NCBI GenBank assembly: GCA_964459515.1
Contig: CAYWML010000018.1
Location: 1-22,367 of the forward strand
Length of the DNA stretch: 22,367 nucleotides
From: Scatosoma sp964459515
GTDB taxonomy: Bacteria; Bacillota; Clostridia; Christensenellales; Borkfalkiaceae
Reading direction: 5' to 3'
The notes beneath the pieces were generated by a model. It ran no database searches. It was not told where the DNA came from and saw only the letters and a list, made by a program, of their open reading frames with translations. The position numbers were made by a program, and so were the translations under genes. Below, one piece after another: positions 14,505 to 21,655 of the stretch; position 1 is the first letter of the stretch, and each line of letters opens with the position of its first letter.

Positions 14505-14882
14505 ATGGAAAAGATAATGCAGGAAGCAGGCGAGGCGATTTGTACGGAAGAAACGCGGCACGAAGAAACGGTGCGGCAGGCGCAGACGCACGCGCTGTCT
14601 GAAGAAGAACTTTTAAGGGCGTGCAAAATTTTTCAAATTTTGTCCGAACCGAGCCGTTTTAAGATCGTGTACGCGCTTTTAAGCGGTGCGCTTTGCGTGT
14701 ATCATATAACGGAAGCGTGCGGCGGAACGGTAAGCGGCGTCAGCCATCAATTACGCGTTTTGCGCGATAACGGCATTGTAAAGGCGCGCCGTTTCGGAAA
14801 AAACGTAGAATATGCTTTATCGGACGAACACGTGCGCGAATTGGTAGAAATGGGCGTAGCCCATGCGCATTGCAACGATTGA
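14505..14882 (+). CDS. ArsR/SmtB-family metal-sensing repressor (CadC-like)
   Basis: This 125-residue winged-helix repressor probably senses Zn, Cd or Pb and controls the downstream ATPase. The helix-turn-helix is visible as ILSEPSRFKIVYALLSGALCVYHITEACGGTVSGVSHQLRVLRDNGIVKARRFGKNVEYAL. The C-terminal alpha-5 site reads D107-x-H109...H120-x-x-C123, the spacing of CzrA/CadC but with Cys in the fourth place, usually His or Glu. The alpha-3 motif keeps one Cys (LC64VY) where CadC has CxC, and Cys13 lies in the N-terminal arm. The ATG at 14505 follows GAGG. A longer frame from TTG 14463 would start inside the operator and is rejected. It is 12 bases upstream of the ATPase gene and is the first gene of the operon. 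Confidence 0.9.
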   Translation: MEKIMQEAGEAICTEETRHEETVRQAQTHALSEEELLRACKIFQILSEPSRFKIVYALLSGALCVYHITEACGGTVSGVSHQLRVLRDNGIVKARRFGKNVEYALSDEHVRELVEMGVAHAHCND

Positions 14883-14894
14883 CGGAGGCAGGGT

Positions 14895-17222
14895 ATGAAA
14901 AAGACGATTGCTATTACGGGGTTGGATTGCGCGGCGTGCGCGGCAGAGTTGGAAGAAGAATTGCAAAAATTGACGGGCGTGCAAAGCGTTGCCGTTTCGT
15001 TTGCGGAGCAAAAGATTTTTTTGGAGTATGCGGACGAAGCGGCTTTGGAATGCGCGGTGGCGTGTGCGAACGCCTTTGAAGAGGTGCGCGTGGTAGAGGA
15101 TAACGCGTTTACGGGGTGTACGGTCTTGCATTTGGAAAATCTCGATTGCCCCGTGTGCGCCGAGGCGTTGGAGAGTGATTTGCGAAAAATCAAGGGCGTA
15201 AAGTCGGTCGCCGTAGACTATCTTTCGCAAACGATACGCGTGGAAACGGAGTCGGAAACGACGCTTGCGCGCGTGATAAAAAAGACGAATAAATTCGAGC
15301 AGGTCCGCGTATTGAACGGGGACAGATATGCGACGAACGGCAATTCACATCGAAAAGCGTTTTTGCGGATTTTGCTTTCCGCGGTGTTTTTTCTCGGCGG
15401 TTTGTCGTTGCAATGGTTGGCGCACGGAAAGGTCGTCAACGTTTTGAAATACGCGTGCTATATCCTTGCATACGCCGTCGTCGGCTATTCCGTGTTGCTT
15501 TCTACGGCGAAAAACGTAGTCAAGGGAAAGATTTTCGACGAAAACTTTTTGATGACGATTGCTTCGATCGGGGCAATCGCGCTGGGCGAAACGGCGGAGG
15601 GCGTGCTCGTTATGCTTCTCTATCAAATCGGGGAGCTGTTGCAGGCGATTGCCGTGGGCAGCTCGCGCAAGTCCGTGCGTACGCTTATGGAGATGAAGAG
15701 CGCGGAAGCCACTGTGCTTCGCGACGGTGAACCTATAACCGTAAAGCCCGAAGAAATTTCCGTCGGGGATAGAATTTTGGTAAAAGTCGGCGAAAAAGCC
15801 CCCGTAGACGGCACGCTTTGCAGCGAAAACGCCGTCGTCGATACGAAGCTTTTGACGGGCGAACCGGAGCCGAAAACGCTTTTTCGCGGCGAAGAAGTTT
15901 TGTCGGGATATATAAACGCAGGGGGTATGTACGAGATGACGGCAACACGCCGCTATGAAGACAGCGCGGTCGGCAAGATTCTCGAAATGGTGGAAAATGC
16001 TTCCGCAGGCAAAGCCGCGCCGGAAAAATTCATCACGAAATTCGCAAAGGTTTATACGCCCGTCGTTTGTTGTCTTGCACTGTTGCTTGCCGTTTTCGCG
16101 CCTCTTCTTAGCGGACTTATCGTCGAACGCAGATTCTGTTTTTTGAACGTGGCGCGTTGGGTACGCTCGGCGTTGACTTTCCTCGTTATTTCTTGCCCTT
16201 GCGCATTGATTATTTCCGTGCCGCTCACCTATTTTTCGGGTATCGGCGCGTGCGCGAAGAACGGGATTTTGGTAAAGGGTGCAAGCTATTTGGATATTCT
16301 TGCCAAAGCGCGCGCCATGGCTTTCGATAAAACGGGCACGCTGACGGAGGGAAATTTCCGCGTTTCCGCCGTCTATCCCGAAGACGGCATTACGAAAGAA
16401 GAACTTTTAGGGCTTGTCGCTTCCGCCGAATACGGCTCGGCGCACCCGATTTCCAAAGCCTTTTCCGATTACGCGCGCTCTATGACTTTTGACAAAATCG
16501 AAGAAATCGCAGGCGAGGGATTGATTGCGTCTTCCGAGACCGAACGGGTGCTCGTCGGCAACGAAAAACTTTTTCTTCGGGAAAAGGCAGACTTGCGTCG
16601 CGTCGAAACGGCGTATACCGTCGTTTACGTCGCGCGAAACGGTAAGTACGTCGGCGCGGTAGAAATCGGCGATCGCTTGCGCGACGAAGCGAGAGGCGCA
16701 TTGGCGGAATTGAAATCGTTGGGCTTTTCTCGCTTGATTATGCTGACGGGCGACGGCGCGCTTCGCGCGCAGAAGATTGCAAACGAAGTAGGCATGTCCG
16801 AGGTGAAGGCGGAATTGTTGCCGAACGACAAGCTTGCCGCCGCGGAGGAGATTCGCAAAGACGGTGCGCTGGTATACGTGGGCGACGGCGTCAACGACGC
16901 GCCCGTCATGACGGTGTCGGATTGCGCCGTGTCGATGGGGTCGCTCGGAAGCGCGGCTGCTGTGGAAACTTCGGATATGGTGCTCGTTTCCGACGATTTG
17001 TCGGGGTTGCCTCGCGCCGTGCGGATTGCAAGAAAAACGCGTGCGATCGTTATGCAAAATATCGGCTTTTCCATTGTGATGAAACTTGCGTTTATGGCGT
17101 TGGGCGCGTTCGGCATATTGCCGCTTTGGCTCGCCGTGTTCGCCGATGTAGGCGTTATGTTGTTGGCGGTGTCGAATACTTTCCGCGTGCGCGCGCTCGG
17201 CACGAAAATAGCGCGAAAATAG
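14895..17222 (+). CDS. cadA: Heavy-metal P1B-type ATPase, Zn/Cd/Pb-exporting (CadA/ZntA type)
   Basis: This is a 775-residue membrane pump that exports divalent soft metals using ATP. Two N-terminal heavy-metal-associated domains carry LDC12AAC15A and LDC85PVC88A, the Asp-Cys-x-x-Cys form typical of Zn/Cd/Pb pumps. The membrane metal site is SC434PC436AL. The phosphorylated Asp478 is in FDKTGTLTEG, the HP motif is SAH517PIS, and the hinge is GDGVNDAPVM near 663. TGEPEP near 321 is the actuator loop. The last helix has FADVGVMLLAVSNTFRV, with the Asp used by Zn/Cd exporters. The P-domain reads MLTGDGA, not the usual TGDN. GGAGG lies 6 bases before the ATG. The arsR-type gene upstream supports metal-inducible expression. 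Specificity between Zn, Cd and Pb cannot be settled here. Confidence 0.94.
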   Translation: MKKTIAITGLDCAACAAELEEELQKLTGVQSVAVSFAEQKIFLEYADEAALECAVACANAFEEVRVVEDNAFTGCTVLHLENLDCPVCAEALESDLRKIKGVKSVAVDYLSQTIRVETESETTLARVIKKTNKFEQVRVLNGDRYATNGNSHRKAFLRILLSAVFFLGGLSLQWLAHGKVVNVLKYACYILAYAVVGYSVLLSTAKNVVKGKIFDENFLMTIASIGAIALGETAEGVLVMLLYQIGELLQAIAVGSSRKSVRTLMEMKSAEATVLRDGEPITVKPEEISVGDRILVKVGEKAPVDGTLCSENAVVDTKLLTGEPEPKTLFRGEEVLSGYINAGGMYEMTATRRYEDSAVGKILEMVENASAGKAAPEKFITKFAKVYTPVVCCLALLLAVFAPLLSGLIVERRFCFLNVARWVRSALTFLVISCPCALIISVPLTYFSGIGACAKNGILVKGASYLDILAKARAMAFDKTGTLTEGNFRVSAVYPEDGITKEELLGLVASAEYGSAHPISKAFSDYARSMTFDKIEEIAGEGLIASSETERVLVGNEKLFLREKADLRRVETAYTVVYVARNGKYVGAVEIGDRLRDEARGALAELKSLGFSRLIMLTGDGALRAQKIANEVGMSEVKAELLPNDKLAAAEEIRKDGALVYVGDGVNDAPVMTVSDCAVSMGSLGSAAAVETSDMVLVSDDLSGLPRAVRIARKTRAIVMQNIGFSIVMKLAFMALGAFGILPLWLAVFADVGVMLLAVSNTFRVRALGTKIARK

Positions 17223-17254
17223 CATGAAAAAGACTGTTTCCGCTCGCTAAAAAC

Positions 17255-17283
17255 TTCCCTTTTTGCGAAAAAAGTGGTATACT
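17255..17283 (+). promoter_or_regulatory. Possible weak promoter before rdgB
   Basis: TATACT (17278-17283) has only a poor -35 (TTCCCT, 17255-17260) at 17 bases. No terminator separates it from the ATPase gene, so rdgB may also be reached by read-through. Confidence 0.5.
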
Positions 17284-17313
17284 GTTTTCAGGATGAAAAA
17301 AGGAGCAAGGCTT

Positions 17314-17907
17314 ATGCAAAAGAAAAAAACGCTTGTCGTGGCAAGCGGCAACGCGGATAAAATACGGGAAATTTCCGAAATCTTTGCGGATTTTGCGGTG
17401 ATTTCGCAAAAAGCGGCAGGGTTTGACGAATCCGTGAAGGAAAACGGCGGCACTTTTACGGAAAACGCTTTGATTAAGGCACGCGCGGCGTGTAATGCGC
17501 TCGGCGTACCCGTTCTCGCCGACGACAGCGGCTTGTGCGTGGACGCCCTCGACGGCGCGCCGGGGATTTATAGCGCGCGATATAGCGGAACGCACGGCGC
17601 AGACGCCGCCAATCGAGCCTTGCTTTTGGAGCGTTTGCAGGGAGTTGCCGACAGAAGCGCACATTTTTGTTGCGCGGTCGCGCTTGTATATTCCGACGGC
17701 AGAGAATGGACGGCGGAGGGGCGCACCTACGGAAAAATAGCCCTCGAAGAGCAGGGTAACGGCGGTTTCGGGTACGATAGTTTATTCGTGAGCGACGATT
17801 TGCGCCAAAGCTTCGGGGAGGCGAGCGCGGCGGCGAAAAACGCCGTTTCGCATCGTTTTCGCGCGCTTAGCGCGTTGCGTGAAAAATTGTCGGAGAGCGG
17901 CGTATGA
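17314..17907 (+). CDS. rdgB: XTP/dITP diphosphatase (RdgB/HAM1 family)
   Basis: This house-cleaning pyrophosphatase hydrolyses dITP, XTP and ITP to monophosphates, keeping deaminated purines out of DNA and RNA. The 197 residues are the usual size. Motifs are in order: LVVASGNADKIREI (substrate loop), GGTFTENALIKARAA, PVLADDSGLCVDALDGAPGIYSARY (metal-binding acid pair), EEQGNGGFGYDSLF and NAVSHRFRAL. The start at 17314 is chosen because AAAGGAG lies 8 bases upstream; two upstream in-frame ATGs have poorer sites. Its TGA overlaps the ATG of the phosphoesterase gene by 4 bases, a common arrangement for these two families in Firmicutes. Confidence 0.96.
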   Translation: MQKKKTLVVASGNADKIREISEIFADFAVISQKAAGFDESVKENGGTFTENALIKARAACNALGVPVLADDSGLCVDALDGAPGIYSARYSGTHGADAANRALLLERLQGVADRSAHFCCAVALVYSDGREWTAEGRTYGKIALEEQGNGGFGYDSLFVSDDLRQSFGEASAAAKNAVSHRFRALSALREKLSESGV

Positions 17908-18386
17908 AAACGTTGCTTATTCTGTCCGATACACACGGCAATCGTCGCGCGGTGGAAAGTTTGTTGCCGCGGATCGCGGAAAACGATTTTGTTATTCATC
18001 TCGGCGACGGCGGCGCGGATATGCGCGAAATTCGCGCGGCGTATCCCGAAAAAGTCTACGCCGTCGGAGGCAATTGCGATTTTTTATCGCCTTTTCCGCT
18101 TGCCGACATTTTGGAAGTGGAACAAACGCGTATTTTTTATTGTCACGGGCATGTATACGGCGTAAAATCGGGTTTGGAGCGTCTTGCGCGGGAAGCCAAA
18201 GCGCGCGATTGCGAAATCGCGCTGTACGGGCATACGCATAAAGCGGATATAAGGGTGGTAGACGGCGTAACGCTGATAAACCCCGGTTCTTTGAAACGCC
18301 CCGTCGGGGAGGGCGGTAGCTATTGCTATATGGTCGTGCATAAAGACAAAGCGACGCCCGTTTTGGTCGGCGAATCGGTTTTTTAA
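17904..18386 (+). CDS. YfcE/MJ0936-type metallophosphoesterase
   Basis: This 160-residue calcineurin-like phosphoesterase with a two-metal centre probably acts on phosphodiesters; the natural substrate is unknown for most members. Metal ligands are visible: Asp9 and His11 (SDTHGN), Asp35 (HLGDGGAD), Asn57 (GGNCD, usually GNHD), His81 (CHGHVYG), and His110/His112 (GHTHKADI). LINPGSLKRP closes the fold. The start overlaps the rdgB stop (ATGA), so it is translated by coupling. No clear terminator follows. The next 230 bases are hairpin-rich non-coding DNA facing a convergent gene. Confidence 0.93.
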   Translation: MKTLLILSDTHGNRRAVESLLPRIAENDFVIHLGDGGADMREIRAAYPEKVYAVGGNCDFLSPFPLADILEVEQTRIFYCHGHVYGVKSGLERLAREAKARDCEIALYGHTHKADIRVVDGVTLINPGSLKRPVGEGGSYCYMVVHKDKATPVLVGESVF

Positions 18387-18420
18387 GAAAAACAGTGGAA
18401 GCCCCCACGTCGTCGCGACT

Positions 18421-18445
18421 GCGGCAATCTCGTATCGCCGCGGAA
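18421..18445. repeat. Remnant of a CATTGCGAG element
   Basis: GCGGCAATCTCGTATCGCCGCGG resembles the right half of the long-form elements near 4500 and 12490, with the inner hairpin degenerate. The left half is missing or too eroded to see. Confidence 0.6.
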
Positions 18446-18483
18446 ACTCTGTCAAAAAAAGAAAAAAGCGACGTTCTAATCTT

Positions 18484-18524
18484 TATGTCCCTCCTTTCCG
18501 CCGTAGGCGGAAAGGAAGGACATA
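18484..18524. repeat. Long near-perfect hairpin, 19-bp arms
   Basis: Arms 18484-18502 and 18506-18524 pair at 18 of 19 positions around loop GTA, centred on CCGCC-GTA-GGCGG, the same core as at about 12551-12563. The one mismatch would be a G-U pair in minus-strand RNA. There is no adjacent T run, so it is not an obvious terminator. Confidence 0.85.
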
Positions 18525-18555
18525 GGCATATTCCGCATTATAGCATTTTAACCTT

Positions 18556-18595
18556 AATAAAAGGCGGCTTTGCGCAAACTTGCGCAAAGCCGCCT
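18556..18595 (-). terminator. Terminator of the aldose 1-epimerase gene
   Basis: A perfect 16-bp inverted repeat (AGGCGGCTTTGCGCAA...TTGCGCAAAGCCGCCT, centre AC) is followed on the minus strand by TTTTATT, about 20 bases past the stop codon. It also faces transcripts of the convergent phosphoesterase. Confidence 0.85.
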
Positions 18596-18615
18596 ATTCT
18601 ATGCCTTTATCGTTT

Positions 18616-19506
18616 TTATTTGTTTTCTTCGTGGATCGTAAGGGAAAATGCGGCGCGTGCGGTTTTGCCGGGGGCTACGCAATGCATATCCGCTTTCGTT
18701 TCCAATACTTCGGTGACGTTGTCCGTCGCGGGAAGCGAACCCCACGGCTCTACGCAGACGAAGGGCGCGTCCGTTTCGGCAGGATGCCAAAATCCGACGT
18801 ACTTGAAATCCTCGAAGCGCGCCGTAACGTAGTTGCTTTCCAAATCCGACTTAACGGAAACTTCGCGCGCGGTGTTGGAAAGGATCAACGCGTCGTGGTC
18901 GAAAAGATCGTGCCGCAAAGGGAGTTTCGTGCCGTCTTGCAAGGGATAGGGGACGGCTTTGTCTGCCATAAAGCGGTCGCTTTCCGTCAGTAATTGACGG
19001 TGCACGTTGGTTTTTTGGGCAAATTCGAGGTAATAATCCTCGAACGAACCGTTGCCGAACGGTACGTTTATCCCGGGGTGTCCGCCGAAGGTGCAATACA
19101 AAGTTTTTTCGTCGGTGTTGGTGACTTGATAGCGCGTATACAGCGTATCACCCTTCAATTCGAAACAAACTCTGTATTCGAAGCGGAAAGGATATTCGCC
19201 GAGCGTTTCCTCGTTTTCCGTAAACAGGAAAACGAGCTTCGTCGCCGTGCGCTTTTCCAAGCGGAAAAGATAGTATCGCGCAAGCCCGTGCAAACGCGAG
19301 GGATAGCTTTCCCCCTGATAGACGTAAGTATTTTTGAAACGTCTGCCGATAAAAGGGAAAAGGTTGTAGGCTCTGCCTGCCCAATAGGCAGGGTCGCCTT
19401 GCCAAAGGTATTCCGTGTTCGTCTTTTTGGAAAACAGCGATTGCAACTGCGCGCCGGCGGTGTCTACTTTCACACGGAGGTGTTTGTTTTCTATAACGTA
19501 AAGCAT
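18616..19506 (-). CDS. Aldose 1-epimerase family protein (LacX-like)
   Basis: This 296-residue galactose-mutarotase-fold enzyme probably interconverts alpha and beta anomers of a sugar or sugar phosphate. The N-terminal strands TAGAQLQSLFSKKTNTEYLWQGD and GRAYNLFPFIGRR are typical. Candidate catalytic histidines are in SRLHGLARYY and TFGGHPGINVPF, and the C-terminal catalytic Glu is in FVCVEPWGSLPA. Length and motifs match the LacX-type subgroup. The sugar cannot be deduced from context because the gene is alone. AAGGAG lies 7 bases before the ATG. It has its own promoter and terminator, is convergent with the rdgB pair, and is divergent from the phosphate transporter. Confidence 0.92.
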   Translation of the reverse strand: MLYVIENKHLRVKVDTAGAQLQSLFSKKTNTEYLWQGDPAYWAGRAYNLFPFIGRRFKNTYVYQGESYPSRLHGLARYYLFRLEKRTATKLVFLFTENEETLGEYPFRFEYRVCFELKGDTLYTRYQVTNTDEKTLYCTFGGHPGINVPFGNGSFEDYYLEFAQKTNVHRQLLTESDRFMADKAVPYPLQDGTKLPLRHDLFDHDALILSNTAREVSVKSDLESNYVTARFEDFKYVGFWHPAETDAPFVCVEPWGSLPATDNVTEVLETKADMHCVAPGKTARAAFSLTIHEENK

Positions 19507-19553
19507 AAATTCGCTCCTTTTCGGCGATAATAACCGAGGATATATTTATATAG

Positions 19554-19582
19554 AGTATACCATAAAACGTTGGTTTTGTAAA
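19554..19582 (-). promoter_or_regulatory. Promoter of the aldose 1-epimerase gene
   Basis: On the minus strand, TTTACA (19577-19582), 17 bases, TATACT (19554-19559). Confidence 0.85.
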
Positions 19583-19675
19583 GAATATGCGTGAAAAAAG
19601 TCGTCGGCTTTCTTCGATTTCTTTCCGAAAATAAAAAAAATATCCGTTTTTTTACGATTTTTTCATGACGAACGG

Positions 19676-19704
19676 GTGACATTTGCGCATATTTATAGTA
19701 TAAT
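19676..19704 (+). promoter_or_regulatory. Promoter of the Na/Pi cotransporter gene
   Basis: GTGACA (19676-19681), 17 bases, TATAAT (19699-19704). No Pho-box-like direct repeat was recognised nearby. Confidence 0.78.
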
Positions 19705-19754
19705 AAAAACATGCCTTTCCTTTCGGAGAGTGCAAAACCAAGGAGGAAACGAAT

Positions 19755-21389
19755 GTGGAGCATGTGGAAAATATCGTCCTGATGCTTGCGGCGTGCGGCG
19801 CGTTCCTTATCGGCTTTAAGCTGCTCAGCGAAAACATGGAAAAGCTGGCAGGGCGTAGCTTGAAAGTGCTGTTCAACAAAACGTCGGATAAAAAAATGGT
19901 CGGCGTGGGTATGGGCGCGGTGGCTACGGCAGTCGTGCAAAGTTCGGGCGTTACGACGGTTATGGTGGTCGGCTTCGTCAATGCGGGGATTATGTCCCTG
20001 AAACAAGCGGCAGCCGTCATTATGGGCGCGAATATCGGTACGACGATCACGGCGCAGTTGGCAGCTTTGCAATCGTTGCCGATCGATACGCTTTTCATTT
20101 TCTTGCTGTTCGTCGGCGTAATGTTGGAGATGTTCTCCAAACGGGACAAGGTACGCTGTATCGGCTTGGCGTTGGCAGGTTTAGGCATGGTGTTCTTCGG
20201 CTTGGACGTCATGTCGAGCACGATGAAAGTCTACGCCGAAAATCCGAGCGTAACGGGCATGTTGGCTTCTCTGCGCAATCCGTTTTTATTGCTTTTGTTC
20301 GGTATCGCCTTTACCGCGCTCGTACAATCTTCAAGTGCCGTCACGACGGTGATTATCGGCATGGCGAGTGCAGGCTTGACGATTGGCGGCGGCGGAAACG
20401 CCGTGCTGTATCTCATTTTAGGATCGAATATCGGTTCTTGCGTGACCGCGCTTATTTCCTCTATCGGTACGTCCGTAAACGCGCGCCGCGCGAGTATGAT
20501 TCATCTGCTTTTCAACGTGACGGGCGCGGTGCTGTTTATGGTGCTGTTGCTGTGTTGGAATGATTTCTATCAAGTAACTTTCGCAAAATGGTTTTCCGAG
20601 CCGGCTACGCAAATCGCCATGTTCCATACTTTCTTTAACGTGGCTTGCACGCTGTTGTTCTTGCCGTTTACCAATCTTTTGGTGTATGCGGCGTCCAAAA
20701 TTATTCCCGAACACGGTGAGGAATCGCGTTCCCCGTCCGAGCTTGTGTATATGGACAAGCACTTCCTTTCTACGCCTGCCGTCGCGGTAGGGCAACTCTG
20801 GAAAGATACTTTCCGCATGGCGGATATGGCAATGAACAGTTTAGAGGTCGCGTTCAACGGCTTCATCGCGCGGAATTTGGAAGCCGTCGAGAAAGTGTAC
20901 GAAGAAAACGAAAATATCTCCAAGCTTTCGGAAAAGATCAGCGATTACCTCGTTCGCGTTTCCGCAAACGGCGCGTCGTGGAAAGACGAAAAGTCCATCA
21001 ACGCCCTGCATAATAACATCGGCGACATCGCGCGTATTGCGGAACTTGCCGACAATCTCACGAAATACACGAAGCGCGCCGTAAAGGACAATCTGTCTTT
21101 CTCGGAGGGGATTAACGAACGGCTTTGCGAAATGCACGGCTTGTTGCAGGAACAATATTCGTACGCAAAAGCCATTATCTTAAACGGACAACGGGGGCAA
21201 ATTCCCGCTTCGGACGCGTTGGAAGATAAGATCGACGAAATGCGTCGCGTGTTGGTGGCGGAGCATATCGCTCGGCTTAGTCAAGGCAAGTGCCGCCCCG
21301 AGAACAACACGATTTTCGTCAACCTCGTTTGCAATTTGGAGCGTATCGGCGACCATTTGAATTTCATCGTGCACAGCAAAGACAATTAA
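19755..21389 (+). CDS. Na/Pi-cotransporter family protein with C-terminal PhoU-like domain
   Basis: This 544-residue membrane protein is predicted to move phosphate with sodium. The N-terminal two thirds contain two inverted NptA-type repeats with the QSS motifs AVVQSSGVTTVMVVGFVNAG (near 60-80) and ALVQSSSAVTTVIIGMASAG (near 190-210), plus GANIGTTITAQLAAL and GSNIGSCVTALISSIG. After about residue 345 a soluble helical PhoU-like domain follows, ending IFVNLVCNLERIGDHLNFIV. The start is taken as GTG 19755, 8 bases after AGGAGG. An ATG at 19753 is in another frame and ends after nine codons. The next in-frame ATG (19782) would shorten the first helix. The gene is monocistronic, with its own promoter and terminator. 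Confidence 0.93.
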   Translation: MEHVENIVLMLAACGAFLIGFKLLSENMEKLAGRSLKVLFNKTSDKKMVGVGMGAVATAVVQSSGVTTVMVVGFVNAGIMSLKQAAAVIMGANIGTTITAQLAALQSLPIDTLFIFLLFVGVMLEMFSKRDKVRCIGLALAGLGMVFFGLDVMSSTMKVYAENPSVTGMLASLRNPFLLLLFGIAFTALVQSSSAVTTVIIGMASAGLTIGGGGNAVLYLILGSNIGSCVTALISSIGTSVNARRASMIHLLFNVTGAVLFMVLLLCWNDFYQVTFAKWFSEPATQIAMFHTFFNVACTLLFLPFTNLLVYAASKIIPEHGEESRSPSELVYMDKHFLSTPAVAVGQLWKDTFRMADMAMNSLEVAFNGFIARNLEAVEKVYEENENISKLSEKISDYLVRVSANGASWKDEKSINALHNNIGDIARIAELADNLTKYTKRAVKDNLSFSEGINERLCEMHGLLQEQYSYAKAIILNGQRGQIPASDALEDKIDEMRRVLVAEHIARLSQGKCRPENNTIFVNLVCNLERIGDHLNFIVHSKDN

Positions 21390-21405
21390 AAAGGCACAAC
21401 GAAGA

Positions 21406-21430
21406 AAAAACGGGCAAAACGCCCGTTTTT
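21406..21430 (+). terminator. Rho-independent terminator after the Na/Pi cotransporter
   Basis: AAAAACGGGC, loop AAAAC, GCCCGTTTTT: a stem with built-in A and T tracts, 17 bases past the stop. Bases 21431-21577 beyond it hold no gene that I can support, only a small CAAGCG...CGCTTG inverted repeat near 21485-21502. Confidence 0.9.
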
Positions 21431-21577
21431 CTTATATATTGCGAAAAAAACGAATTTCGGACATACCATTTGTACGCTTGGCGGCAAGCGCGGCTTCGCT
21501 TGTATGCTGATTTTCGACGCTATATTTGGACGGTTTTGTCGAATCGCGCGATCCGCGTGAAAATTTTCTAAAAATAC

Positions 21578-21606
21578 TTGACAAGCGCGGGGAAACATGA
21601 TATTAT
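21578..21606 (+). promoter_or_regulatory. Promoter of the lipoprotein gene
   Basis: Consensus TTGACA (21578-21583), 17 bases, TATTAT (21601-21606). The start codon is 50 bases past the -10. Confidence 0.88.
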
Positions 21607-21655
21607 ATTATCGACGACATTTTGTCATATTCTATTATATAAGGCGGTAAATAAT

